NCBI GenBank assembly: GCA_015233615.1
Contig: JADFXJ010000004.1
Span: 1-64,000, forward strand
DNA length: 64,000 bases
From: Nitrospirota bacterium
GTDB taxonomy: Bacteria > Nitrospirota > Thermodesulfovibrionia > Thermodesulfovibrionales > Magnetobacteriaceae
Direction of reading: 5' to 3'
Shown: positions 48,164 through 57,927 of the stretch, in pieces
Layout: each line of letters opens with the position of its first letter
Position numbering within the stretch: position 1 is the first letter of the stretch
The notes under the pieces: generated by a model
Databases searched by the model: none
Told to the model about the DNA's origin: nothing
Seen by the model: the letters and a program-made list of their open reading frames with translations, nothing else
Made by a program: the position numbers and the translations under genes

Positions 48164-48701
48164 TTATCTCGAACCCTCTTAATAAGGCACGCTTGTTCAG
48201 GGAAAGGTTGTGAAGCATGCACTCGGAGGTGTCTCCCTCAAGTGCCAGAAGGAGCTCTTCAATCGAAAATATTCCGGTACTGGCTGCCAATACACCGAGC
48301 ATTATCATATTGGCTACCCTCGTGGAGCCTATCTCGGAGGCCATTATGCTGGCCTTTACTCCCATGCTTTCCACGTAACCGTTGAAATGGCCGTTAAAAT
48401 CGAAGGTCATGAAGGAGGAGTCGTAAAAGAGCATGCCGTCTTCTTTCAGCCGTGGCACGAACTTATTGAGTGCGGCCTCGGTGAAGACTATCAGGTAGTC
48501 GGCATAGGTTAGTATGGGAGAGCCAATGATCTCGTCGGAGACAATCACGGTACAGTTTGCCGCACCGCTTCTCATTTCGGCCCCGTATGAGGGGAACCAG
48601 GTCACCTCTTTTCCGGCCAGCATGGCCGCATTGGCTATCACTTTCCCCAGGAACAGTATTCCCTGCCCCCCGGAGCCTCCGATTAAAAATTTTCTTTCCA
48701 A
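48135..48701 (-). CDS. 2-oxoacid:ferredoxin oxidoreductase gamma subunit
   Basis: LIGGSGGQGILFLGKVIANAAMLAGKEVTWFPSYGAEMRSGAANC. Confidence 0.92.
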   Translation of the reverse strand: MERKFLIGGSGGQGILFLGKVIANAAMLAGKEVTWFPSYGAEMRSGAANCTVIVSDEIIGSPILTYADYLIVFTEAALNKFVPRLKEDGMLFYDSSFMTFDFNGHFNGYVESMGVKASIMASEIGSTRVANMIMLGVLAASTGIFSIEELLLALEGDTSECMLHNLSLNKRALLRGFEIIENKKSNRI

Positions 48702-48704
48702 TAC

Positions 48705-49448
48705 TTAAGGCCTTTCCACGTCTTTGAATATACCGTTTTTAAAAACCCCCGCCATTTCGGAGCTTATCCATTTAAGAGAGTCCACGGGCTGCATGTGCCA
48801 GTCGGTGGGACAGGGTGACAGTATTTCGAGAAAACTAAACCCCTTATTATTCATCTGGTTTTCGAAGACTTTTTTAACGAGCTTCTTGGTATGTAACACG
48901 TTGTTAACGTTGTCCAGGGATGAGCGGGCCACAAATACGGCACCGTCCAGGGTAGCCAGCATCTCGGACACCTTTAGCGGGTAACCCTCCGTGGCTATCC
49001 TCTTTCCTTTCTGGCAAGTAGTAGTCCGCTGCTTTAAAAGAGTGGTGGGGGCCATCTGTCCGCCCGTCATTCCGTAAGTGGCGTTATTGATAAAGAATAC
49101 GGACAGGTTTTCTCCCCTGTTTGCGGTATGGACTATTTCGGCCGTGCCTATAGCCGCTAAATCACCATCGCCCTGATATGAAAACACTATGGCCTCCGGA
49201 TGTACCCGCTTCAGAGCGGTAGCTACCGAAGGCGGCCTTCCATGGGCACACTCTATAATGTCGAAGTTAAAGTAGTCGTAAGCGAATACCGCACAGCCTA
49301 CCGGGGCTATACCTATTACCCGCTCCCGTATACCGAGCTCGTCTATGGACTGAGCTATTAACCTGTGCACCAAGCTGTGACCGCACCCGGGACATAACCT
49401 GAAAGGGTTGTCTTTCAGGCTCTCCGGCCTTTTAAATACCTGCTCCAT
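48705..49448 (-). CDS. 2-oxoacid:ferredoxin oxidoreductase beta subunit (TPP-binding)
   Basis: RLCPGCGHSLVHRL; FSYQGDGDLAAIGTAEIVHTANRGENLSVFFINNATYGMTGGQMAPTT. Confidence 0.93.
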   Translation of the reverse strand: MEQVFKRPESLKDNPFRLCPGCGHSLVHRLIAQSIDELGIRERVIGIAPVGCAVFAYDYFNFDIIECAHGRPPSVATALKRVHPEAIVFSYQGDGDLAAIGTAEIVHTANRGENLSVFFINNATYGMTGGQMAPTTLLKQRTTTCQKGKRIATEGYPLKVSEMLATLDGAVFVARSSLDNVNNVLHTKKLVKKVFENQMNNKGFSFLEILSPCPTDWHMQPVDSLKWISSEMAGVFKNGIFKDVERP

Positions 49449-49582
49449 CGCTTGTCACCTCTGTTCCTTTCGGAATACTCTTCAGAATACACTTCAAAGT
49501 ACTCTTCAGGATACGTTTGTTCATTATACCATAATTATTTACAATACTTGGCGCATAAAAACCTGCCACATAAAAGTACCTT

Positions 49583-50830
49583 TTACACTATGCCCGAAAG
49601 CTCTTCGGCTTTGGCTGGCCCCAGCACCGTTACAGCTTTACCGCCGGTGGATAAAAAGGTATCGATTATGCCGGCAACGTCGCTTTTGAGTACCTTTTCG
49701 ATGCCACTTATAATCTCCTCCGGCGGGTAGTACCTGCCGTAGTAGATCTCCTGTCTGGCAATATTGTGCATCCTCCCGGAGGAGGACTCCAGGGACATGA
49801 GCATGTTGCCCTTAATCTGGTTTTTTGCCCTTTCTATTTCTTTGTCGGTAATCGTTTCCTTAAGCGAGGCCATTTCTTTAATAACCGTTTCTATGACCTC
49901 CACGTATTTCTTCCTGCCTGCTCCGGCATATACGGCAAAGACCCCCGTGTCGTGGTAGGAGGACAGAAAAGAGTAAATGGTGTAGACCAACCCTCTGGTC
50001 TCTCTCACCTCCTGAAACAAGCGAGAACTCACCCCCGAACCAAATATAGTGTTCAGGACGAGAAAGGGATATCTTAGTTCGCTGTCCTGCTTTACGCCCT
50101 TAACACCGATACACATGTGTACCTCCGAGTGGTCCTTTTCGTAGACCTTGAGAGCGGTGCCAAAGGTGGACAACGACATATTCTTACTCTTTGGGCAAAG
50201 GCTCTTCGCGGCGCCAAACTTGTCGTTGAACATGCGAAGGTAGCCGTCGAAGTCTATGTTGCCTGCACAGGAGATTACGACGTCGTCGTGGCAGTAGTAG
50301 CTTGCTATGTGAGTCAGGAGGTCTTCCCTGCCAAAGGACAAGACTGTTTCTTTCGTACCGAGTACGGGCATGCCAAGCCCCTCCAGCCCCCATATATCCT
50401 GGTAGAACAGATCGTGTATATAGTCGTCCGGAGTATCTTCCACCATCATTATTTCCTCGGTGATGATCTCCTGTTCTTTTTCGATGTCTTCTTCTTTAAA
50501 CAGGGAGTTGAAAAAAATGTCGGCCAGTACGTCGACGCCTTTTTCTACGTAGTCGCTGAGGAGCTTTACATAAAAAGTGGTGCTCTCCCTGGATGTGAAG
50601 GCGTTGAGGTCTCCGCCGAGGGAATCGATTTCGATAGCTATGGCCTTTTGAGACCTGTTTTTGGTGCCCTTGAAAAACATATGCTCGACGAAGTGGGATA
50701 TACCGTTTTTTCCCGGAGCCTCGAACCTGGCACCCACCTTGACCCAGATGCCTACAGCTACCGAACGTACCCCCTCCACTTTCTCCATTACCAGGGGGAT
50801 TCCATTATCCAGATACACTTTCTTAAACAT
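49583..50830 (-). CDS. M16-family zinc peptidase
   Basis: HFVEHMFFKGTKNRS (HxxEH); ESTTFYVKLLSDYVEKGVDVLADI. Confidence 0.94.
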   Translation of the reverse strand: MFKKVYLDNGIPLVMEKVEGVRSVAVGIWVKVGARFEAPGKNGISHFVEHMFFKGTKNRSQKAIAIEIDSLGGDLNAFTSRESTTFYVKLLSDYVEKGVDVLADIFFNSLFKEEDIEKEQEIITEEIMMVEDTPDDYIHDLFYQDIWGLEGLGMPVLGTKETVLSFGREDLLTHIASYYCHDDVVISCAGNIDFDGYLRMFNDKFGAAKSLCPKSKNMSLSTFGTALKVYEKDHSEVHMCIGVKGVKQDSELRYPFLVLNTIFGSGVSSRLFQEVRETRGLVYTIYSFLSSYHDTGVFAVYAGAGRKKYVEVIETVIKEMASLKETITDKEIERAKNQIKGNMLMSLESSSGRMHNIARQEIYYGRYYPPEEIISGIEKVLKSDVAGIIDTFLSTGGKAVTVLGPAKAEELSGIV

Positions 50831-50894
50831 ATCTAATTTCCCATCTTCCTTATATAATCGACGTAGAATCGATACTATCCGACTTCAAATAAAA

Positions 50895-50917
50895 AAGGGA
50901 TAATATACTTATCCCTT
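50895..50917 (-). terminator. Rho-independent terminator of rpsO-pnp
   Basis: Minus strand: AAGGGATAA-gtata-TTATCCCTT followed by a T-tract. Confidence 0.85.
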
Positions 50918-50983
50918 CTATCCCTTCGTTGTTTATCCCTGTACTTACGGTGCGTAAGAGCTTATGGCGTTTGCACCATGCAC

Positions 50984-53107
50984 TTACTCAGGTTTATTTT
51001 GTTCTCTCATCGCTTCTTTTCTGCTTAACTTGATCTTTCCGGCCTTGTCTATCTCGATTACCTTAACGATAACCGTATCTCCTTCCTGCAGCTCGTCTGT
51101 AACCTTGTTGACTCTCTTTTCCGATATTTGGGATATGTGCAGGAGTCCGTCCATACCGGGGAGTATCTCTACGAACGCGCCGAAGTCCATTATCTTTTTG
51201 ACGATTCCGGTGTATATTTTGCCAATTTCCGCCTCCTCAACGATACCCATTATGATATCCTGGGCCTTGAGGAAAGAAGCTTCGTCTGTCGAGGCTATCG
51301 TTATGACACCGTCGTCGTTTATGTCGATCTTTACTCCGGTCTGCTCGATTATACCCTTTATGACTTTACCACCCGAACCAATGACGTCTTTGATCTTTTC
51401 CACTCTTATTTTCAGTTGGTGGATACGCGGGGCATTGGGTGAAAGGTTTGCACGAGGGGCCTCCAGTGTTTCGGTCAGTTTTCCGAGTATGTGGAGCCTG
51501 CCCTGCCTGGCCTTTTCGAGTGCGTCGGCCATAAGTTCCGTGGACACGCCCTTGATCTTCACGTCCATCTGAAAGGCGGTGATACCGTTTGCCGTTCCGG
51601 TCACCTTGAAGTCCATGTCTCCGAGGTGGTCTTCGAGACCCAAAATGTCGGACAGCACGACTACTCTGTCGCCTTCTTTTATGAGACCCATGGCTATTCC
51701 CGCAACCGGCGCCTTGATGGGCACGCCTCCGTCCATTAGTGCCAGAGTCGCTCCGCATACCGAAGCCATCGACGACGAACCGTTTGACTCCAGGATATCC
51801 GACACTACCCTGATCGTATAAGGAAAGGACTCGTTGGACGGTATTACAGGCTTTATAGCCCTCTCTGCCAAAGATCCGTGGCCTATCTCCCTTCGTCCGG
51901 GGGACTTGAGGGGTTTTACCTCTCCTACGCTGAAAGGAGGGAAATTGTAGTGTAACATGAAGGATTTATAGGAGTCTCCTTCAAGGGAGTCAACCCTTTG
52001 CTCATCGCTGGTGGTGCCTAGAGTTACCGCGGCAAGAGATTGTGTCTCACCTCTGACGAAGAGGGCCGAACCATGCGCACGCGGCAGGAGCCCTACGTGG
52101 CACTCGATGTGTCTTATCTCGTCGCACCGGCGTCCGTCCGCTCTGATTCCCTCGGTGAGTATGCCGTCGCGAACCAACTCCTTTTCGAGTTCCTCGAAGG
52201 CTTTGGCAAGCTCTTTTACCTTGCGATCGTCTTTCTTGCCGTCATCTTCGGGACACAGCGCGACTATCATCTCGTCAACAATGGCATCCAATGCCTTCTG
52301 ACGCACGAGTTTGCCGGGTATCCTTATGGATTCCTTCATCTTTTCCAGAGCGAACTGCCTTACCTGCCTGTCCAGCTCCTCGTTTTTCACTATGGGAGCC
52401 AGGGGTCTCTTGGGCTTGCCCGCCTTCTGCCTGAGAAGGTGCTGAGCCTCGACGATTCTCTTTATCTCGGCGTGGGCTATACTGATAGCTTCGAGCATCA
52501 CCTCTTCGGAGACCTCTATAGCGCCTCCCTCGACCATGGCCACCGCATCTGCCGTGCCGGCTACTATCAGGGAGAGATCCACTATGTCGGTGTCGTTTAC
52601 ACAGGCGATGTCGTTAAGGTTCGGATTTACCTTAATATGCCCGTTCATCCGGCAAACCCTTACGGCTCCAACGGGCCCATCGAAGGGAATGTCCGAGATA
52701 GTCAACGCCGCGGACATCGCTATTATCCCCAATACGTCGGCTATATTTTCTTCACCGTAAGACACGACGGAGATTACCCCCTGGGTTTCGGAGAAGAAGC
52801 CGTTTGGAAACAAAGGTCTCATCGGTCGGTCTATGAGGCGCGACGTGAGAACTTCCTTTTCCGAGGGACGGCCCTCACGCTTCAGGAACCCTCCCGGTAT
52901 CTTGCCGGCCGAATAGGCCTTTTCCTGGTAATCGATGGTTAGCGGGAAAAAATCCTTGCCTTCCATTACTTTCTTCGAAGCTACCGCCGTTGCCAGCACC
53001 ATTGTGTCGCCATACCTGGCAACTACCGAACCGTCCGCTTGCTTTGCCAGGAGTCCTGTTTCGAGTATTAACCTGTCTTCATTGATTATGACTTCTACAG
53101 ATTCCAA
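50984..53107 (-). CDS. pnp: Polyribonucleotide nucleotidyltransferase
   Basis: Full-length PNPase with KH and S1; downstream of rpsO. Confidence 0.97.
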   Translation of the reverse strand: MESVEVIINEDRLILETGLLAKQADGSVVARYGDTMVLATAVASKKVMEGKDFFPLTIDYQEKAYSAGKIPGGFLKREGRPSEKEVLTSRLIDRPMRPLFPNGFFSETQGVISVVSYGEENIADVLGIIAMSAALTISDIPFDGPVGAVRVCRMNGHIKVNPNLNDIACVNDTDIVDLSLIVAGTADAVAMVEGGAIEVSEEVMLEAISIAHAEIKRIVEAQHLLRQKAGKPKRPLAPIVKNEELDRQVRQFALEKMKESIRIPGKLVRQKALDAIVDEMIVALCPEDDGKKDDRKVKELAKAFEELEKELVRDGILTEGIRADGRRCDEIRHIECHVGLLPRAHGSALFVRGETQSLAAVTLGTTSDEQRVDSLEGDSYKSFMLHYNFPPFSVGEVKPLKSPGRREIGHGSLAERAIKPVIPSNESFPYTIRVVSDILESNGSSSMASVCGATLALMDGGVPIKAPVAGIAMGLIKEGDRVVVLSDILGLEDHLGDMDFKVTGTANGITAFQMDVKIKGVSTELMADALEKARQGRLHILGKLTETLEAPRANLSPNAPRIHQLKIRVEKIKDVIGSGGKVIKGIIEQTGVKIDINDDGVITIASTDEASFLKAQDIIMGIVEEAEIGKIYTGIVKKIMDFGAFVEILPGMDGLLHISQISEKRVNKVTDELQEGDTVIVKVIEIDKAGKIKLSRKEAMREQNKPE

Positions 53108-53130
53108 TGTTCATCCTCTACTTTCTGACT

Positions 53131-53400
53131 CTACTTTCTAATACCCAGACGCTCTATGAGTGTCTTGTAGCGTTTAACGTTCTTGGATTTCAAATACTCG
53201 AGCAGTTTCCTTCTCCTGGCGACGATCTTCAGGAGCCCTCTGCGCGAATGGTGATCTTTCATGTGCACCTTGAAGTGCTCTGAGAGATAACCTATCCGAT
53301 CGCTCAGGAGAGCTATCTGAACCTCCGGAGACCCGGTATCTTTCTCGTGTATTTTGTAACCGTCTATCAACGTATGCTTAGTCTCTTTAGTTTGAGACAC
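53131..53400 (-). CDS. rpsO: 30S ribosomal protein S15
   Basis: [56 protein letters not shown] start at SQTKETKHT. Confidence 0.97.
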   Translation of the reverse strand: MSQTKETKHTLIDGYKIHEKDTGSPEVQIALLSDRIGYLSEHFKVHMKDHHSRRGLLKIVARRRKLLEYLKSKNVKRYKTLIERLGIRK

Positions 53401-53719
53401 TTTCTCACCCCTTTCTAAAATATTGTATATGTCAACGAATAATACTACCATACTTTTAACAAAAGTGTAAACATTTTACTTTACTTTAATATTTTTTAAT
53501 TTTTTTATCGAACGTGCCTAAAAATTATATATCGCCACACGGGCGGCCCGGGCCCTGGCTTAATGTTCGATGTTTCTATTCGGATAGTTGCTTTTTTCGT
53601 TCGGGATTTATATTCTAGTTAACGTGTGCTTTACAGGAGACGTTAAAGGAGACGCTCCTTGTGGATGTCGGGAAATTAAAAGAACGTGCCAGAAACGTGC
53701 CAAAATTGGAGGATATACG

Positions 53720-55036
53720 ATGAAGGCCGATCAATTCCGGAAGTTAAACCGTACAGAGTTTAGTGGACGTCCCGTTAACTATCCCGCTGACTATATATCG
53801 AAATATAGTATATTTAAATGTATAGTTAAATATCTCTTGTTGCCGGAGGTTCTCTTCTTCCTGGCTTTTGCCGGCTCGACGTCGTACGCCGTGGAAGAAA
53901 AACCCACCAACGGCGATCTGATGAATCGCCTTTTTTGCCATGCCCCACACATCGGCCCGCCCACGGGAAAGGGCAACGCTCAGCAAATACTCCATTGGAG
54001 AAAGGTATATAGCGAACAAGACATCGAGTACGACAAAAAGCTAATCAGGTACAAGAAGGAAAAAGGCCTGGAACTTATGACCAGCTATCAAAAACTCGTA
54101 GAGGGGTGGTACAGGCTCGTCTATAGCGGCCATCTCAAGATGGTTTACAACCTGTGCAAGGAAGAGGACATACCTTTGGAGATAGTTTTTTTGGCAATGG
54201 CCGAGTCGTCGTGGAACAATAAAGCTCAGTCCGCGGCAGGGGCCAAAGGGTACTGGCAATTCATGCCATCGACTGCCAGGTCTTACGGACTCATAGACGA
54301 TACCGAAAACATGGATTACCGCTCCAACCCCGTTAAGAGCACGGAGGCCGCCATCAAACTCTTGAAAGACAACTACAACCTTACCCTCATGTGGGACAGG
54401 GCTTACAAGATTAACGGCAAAAAGGTCAAAAACAGCGACCGCTGGCTTTGGGCCTTCTGGGCTTATAACCGTTCACCAAAAAGCGTAGCCCCTTACTACA
54501 AGAGATTCCAGGGTGACCCCGCCCCCTATTCCGAATCCGTCGACAATACGGAAAACGCCAATTACGTCCATAAGATCTTCGCCATTCGTGCGGTGCTCAG
54601 GGACTACGTCCTTGCCATTAAGGCCGACGGCAGCCTGTTAAAGAAGAAAAAAATGTCAAAGGGCGACGAACTTCTGGGCCAATACAAGCAAAACTGGTAT
54701 AAGATGGAGCTTCCGGAAAGACTATTCATGCTGACGGAGATTAGAAACCAGTACCTGGCCCGGCACTTGTCCAATCACCCCGGCGTAAGTGCCACGAATA
54801 AAAAAAGCGCAACGCCGATAGTGGAATTGTCCGGGACGCCGAAATCGGCAAAATTGGCAAAATCGACAAGAATAGTCACGGCAGCAGGCAAGAAGCAGCA
54901 GCAAAAAGCTCCCGTCGTGCCCCAAATGGTGACACGGGAAATCTGGTATCTTAAAGAAGTGCTCTCGGCCATAAACTACGACGTGGCACCAGAGAAACAG
55001 GTCTCGGCGGCAAGCATCGGTAAACAGGAGGAATAA
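53720..55036 (+). CDS. Membrane/periplasmic lytic transglycosylase (SLT domain)
   Basis: PLEIVFLAMAESSWNNKAQSAAGAKGYWQFMPSTARSYGL; SD ggaggatatacgATG. Confidence 0.9.
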   Translation: MKADQFRKLNRTEFSGRPVNYPADYISKYSIFKCIVKYLLLPEVLFFLAFAGSTSYAVEEKPTNGDLMNRLFCHAPHIGPPTGKGNAQQILHWRKVYSEQDIEYDKKLIRYKKEKGLELMTSYQKLVEGWYRLVYSGHLKMVYNLCKEEDIPLEIVFLAMAESSWNNKAQSAAGAKGYWQFMPSTARSYGLIDDTENMDYRSNPVKSTEAAIKLLKDNYNLTLMWDRAYKINGKKVKNSDRWLWAFWAYNRSPKSVAPYYKRFQGDPAPYSESVDNTENANYVHKIFAIRAVLRDYVLAIKADGSLLKKKKMSKGDELLGQYKQNWYKMELPERLFMLTEIRNQYLARHLSNHPGVSATNKKSATPIVELSGTPKSAKLAKSTRIVTAAGKKQQQKAPVVPQMVTREIWYLKEVLSAINYDVAPEKQVSAASIGKQEE

Positions 55037-55095
55037 GGATTCACTTTGGCCCGGAAATTTTACCCCGGAAAGTGGATGCGCGGTAAAGTAAAAAA

Positions 55096-55119
55096 AGGGC
55101 AGCTTCTTACGGCTGCCCT
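55096..55119 (-). terminator. Rho-independent terminator for the minus-strand Fis-like/small-ORF transcript
   Basis: AGGGCAGC...GCTGCCCT perfect 8-bp stem with a 7-T run on the minus strand. Confidence 0.85.
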
Positions 55120-55155
55120 CTATATATAGGGAATCTTAGGGAATCGTTTCGAAGG

Positions 55156-55296
55156 TTAGAAAACCAAAGATATAACGAAGTAAAGGGAGGCCGCAATAGT
55201 AATCCATTTCGTTATTTTGTCGATGGTGTTGTCTTCCATATCCATAGAGATCACGCTGCTTATCTCCGTTTTGCATATGTAGGCTCTAGTATCCAT
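55156..55296 (-). CDS. Small membrane protein (46 aa), not in the ORF track
   Basis: SD GGAGG 6 nt upstream of ATG; MDTRAYICKTEISSVISMDMEDNTIDKITKWITIAASLYFVISLVF*; overlaps the Fis-like stop by 11 nt and is followed by a terminator. Confidence 0.6.
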   Translation of the reverse strand: MDTRAYICKTEISSVISMDMEDNTIDKITKWITIAASLYFVISLVF

Positions 55297-55519
55297 ACAC
55301 GCCTCCATAGTCTATGCTATAGTCTTTTAGTTTCTTGACCAGGTTCTTTCTCTTAATCTGCAAAAGAGAAGCAGCCCTTTCCAAATTGCCACTTGCATGT
55401 TTCAGAGCCCTGCTAATGGCCTGTTTCTCTGCGTCCATTACGGTAATAGAATGTAAGTCGTCGAGCTTAAAATAATATGAAAATATTTTGATCCGTACGT
55501 TCACTTTGTTTCTCCTCAT
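55286..55519 (-). CDS. Fis-type HTH DNA-binding protein
   Basis: MDAEKQAISRALKHASGNLERAASLLQIKRKNLVKKLKDYSI. Confidence 0.82.
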   Translation of the reverse strand: MRRNKVNVRIKIFSYYFKLDDLHSITVMDAEKQAISRALKHASGNLERAASLLQIKRKNLVKKLKDYSIDYGGVYGY

Positions 55520-56019
55520 TTATCGAACCCTTTGGATTCGGAATAATACCAAAACATAACTTATGTTGTTTTAACATGCCTGTGTGCCGAACAAATATTT
55601 ATTTACGTTTATTAAGCCTGTAGTATTGCTGTATTGGCTTATTTGGCAGCTTGTCAGGTAGTGACTCTTAACGTTAACGTAGCAACCAGTTACTCTTACT
55701 TTCAAAAATGCCATATTGACCCTCCTTAAAGCCTAAAGATCTGCGCTATAATTAGCTAAGCAATATTTGTGCCAGCATTGCATATTATATTAACCCATTG
55801 TTTTATCAGGATTTATTAAGTAAAGGATGTCAGTTGGTATGAACCGACTTGCGCATTCTGGTATGAATCGATTTGCGCATTGATGAAAAAATTTTCCTAT
55901 ATAAACCGGCACTCCGGCTTGTTTTTCAACCCTTCGCTCTTCATTGCTGTTGAGAAAACGTCCGGCTTGCTATTTTCATGGCAATGTGTTATATTTTACA
56001 AACATACCGTAAGCCGAAT

Positions 56020-56092
56020 GCCACCGTAGCTCAGCCGGTAGAGCAGCTGATTTGTAATCAGCCGGTCGGGGGTTCGAATCCCTTCGGTGGCT
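56020..56092 (+). tRNA. tRNA-Thr (anticodon TGT)
   Basis: Acceptor GCCACCG/CGGTGGC, D-arm GCTCAGCCGGTAGAGC, anticodon stem GCTGA-TTTGTAA-TCAGC, T-arm GGGGGTTCGAATCCC. Confidence 0.97.
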
Positions 56093-56194
56093 CTCTTTAT
56101 TCCATTAGTGCTTCCAGTGTCTCGGTTTTCTCCATGTGATGCTTATAACAAACTTGTAATCATTCGGCCAGTATGCTATATTATGTGTTAAAAC

Positions 56195-57733
56195 ATGCTT
56201 TTTGTTCGGCGACGATGGCAGGCAATACTTAAATTACAAATGGTTGAAATCCTAAAAAACATCGAAGAGCGTTATTACTCTGTATTAGAAACGGCAAACG
56301 AAGCCATTATTTCGACCGATGCCAATGGAAGCATAATTTCCTGGAATCGTGCGGCGGAAACCATTTTCGGTTATCGATCTAATGAGATATCAGGCAAGCC
56401 GATAACTTATATTGTCCCGGAACTGCAATTACTGAATGAGTTTAATAAAAGAGCAGATCTATCGGATTCGGAAAAGAAACCGGAAATTATCGCCAGGATG
56501 GTGGAATCGAAGGGGCTCAGGAAAGATAATACCGAATTACTTATAGAAGTTTCCCTGTCAACCTATAAAACAAACGACGGGAATTATTTTACGGCGGTAA
56601 TTCAAGACATTTCAGGCAGCAGGGAGAGAGAGGATGCTTTAAAGAACAGTGAGCTTCGTTACCGGAGTCTGTTCGATGAATCTCCCGTTTCGATTCTGGA
56701 AGAGGATTTCAGCGAAGTAAAAAAATACATAAATAGTTTGCGAATTTCCGGTGTCGAAAAATTTAGCGATTATTTCGGGAATCATCCGGAGGAGGTTGCT
56801 AAATGCGCATCTACGGTAAAAATCATAGACATTAATAAAGCTACTCTAGAACTTTACGAGTACGAGAACAAGGAACACCTCATGAAGTCTTTAAGTCGGA
56901 TTTTCAGCGGGGAATCGTCCGATACGTTTCGACAAGAGCTTATTGCCCTTGCCGAAAACAAAACGGTATTCGAAGCGGAAGCCGTAAATTATACCCTTAA
57001 AGGGAATAAGAAATACATACACCTGAAGTTGTCTTTGATGGCGGACGTCGATAAAACATGGTCGAAAGTGATCGTCTCCATGAATGACATTACGGAAAGA
57101 AAAAAAGCTATGGAGGCGATGGAAAGATTTAACGAAGAACTGGTAGAGAAAGTAAGGGAACGGACTAAAGAACTCGAAGAGGCAAGACAGGCGGCAGAAC
57201 GACTCTCCCTGATAGACGGTCTGACCGGGATAGCTAATCGGAGACAATTCGATGAGTATCTAAACCGGGAATGGCATCGTGCAATTCGTTCCGGAAAGCT
57301 ACTGTCACTTGTCATGGCCGATATCGATTTTTTCAAACTATATAATGATAATTATGGCCATCTGACGGGCGATGATTGTCTCAGGAAAGTTGCACATGCC
57401 CTGGCAGAGGTACTCAAAAGACAGACGGATATGGTTGCCAGGTACGGTGGAGAGGAGTTTGTCTGCGTGCTTACCGATACGAATGCCGAAGGAGTTCTGT
57501 CGGTTGCGAAACAATTACGGGAAAAGGTGAATTCCTTACAGATACCACACGCATATTCACCTATAGAAAAGCACGTCACTTTGAGCTTCGGTGTTGCTAT
57601 GATAATTCCATCGACCGGCCAATTGCCAGCGGAATTAATTAAGCGTGCCGATGAAATGCTTTACGAAGCCAAAGGACGTGGCCGCAATCAAATCAGAAGT
57701 ATAGATATTACAACGCAGTTCAATGGCAAGTGA
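56195..57733 (+). CDS. PAS-GGDEF diguanylate cyclase
   Basis: PAS SVLETANEAIISTDANGSIISWNRAAETIFGY; ARYGGEEFVCVL; RxxD I-site (RQTD) 5 residues upstream. Confidence 0.93.
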   Translation: MLFVRRRWQAILKLQMVEILKNIEERYYSVLETANEAIISTDANGSIISWNRAAETIFGYRSNEISGKPITYIVPELQLLNEFNKRADLSDSEKKPEIIARMVESKGLRKDNTELLIEVSLSTYKTNDGNYFTAVIQDISGSREREDALKNSELRYRSLFDESPVSILEEDFSEVKKYINSLRISGVEKFSDYFGNHPEEVAKCASTVKIIDINKATLELYEYENKEHLMKSLSRIFSGESSDTFRQELIALAENKTVFEAEAVNYTLKGNKKYIHLKLSLMADVDKTWSKVIVSMNDITERKKAMEAMERFNEELVEKVRERTKELEEARQAAERLSLIDGLTGIANRRQFDEYLNREWHRAIRSGKLLSLVMADIDFFKLYNDNYGHLTGDDCLRKVAHALAEVLKRQTDMVARYGGEEFVCVLTDTNAEGVLSVAKQLREKVNSLQIPHAYSPIEKHVTLSFGVAMIIPSTGQLPAELIKRADEMLYEAKGRGRNQIRSIDITTQFNGK

Positions 57734-57754
57734 CCACAAAAAGGAGCAGGTATT

Positions 57755-57875
57755 TGTCTTGAACTGTGATTAATAATGATTAAATGAAAACTATGATAAA
57801 AACTATGATAAATATCCGCTTTCCAAATTATTAATCATAGCAAATCAAGGAATCATTTAAATCACAGTTCAGACA
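57755..57875. repeat. Imperfect inverted-repeat element (about 121 bp)
   Basis: TGTCTTGAACTGTGATT...AATCACAGTTCAGACA ends, with repeated ATGAT(T/A)A sub-motifs inside. Confidence 0.75.
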
Positions 57876-57927
57876 TTTGAGTTGTTTCAAAAATCTCTCA
57901 TTGTAAAGCCGTTATTGTAACCGTACA

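Noticed and set aside
52040-52942. 300-aa plus-strand ORF
   Set aside because: Antisense to pnp; shadow ORF. The same applies to 50117-50836 (antisense to M16) and 7893-8525 (antisense to a histidine kinase).
56020-57733. tRNA-Thr as an integration site of a genomic island
   Set aside because: No integrase nor duplicated tRNA 3' end seen nearby.
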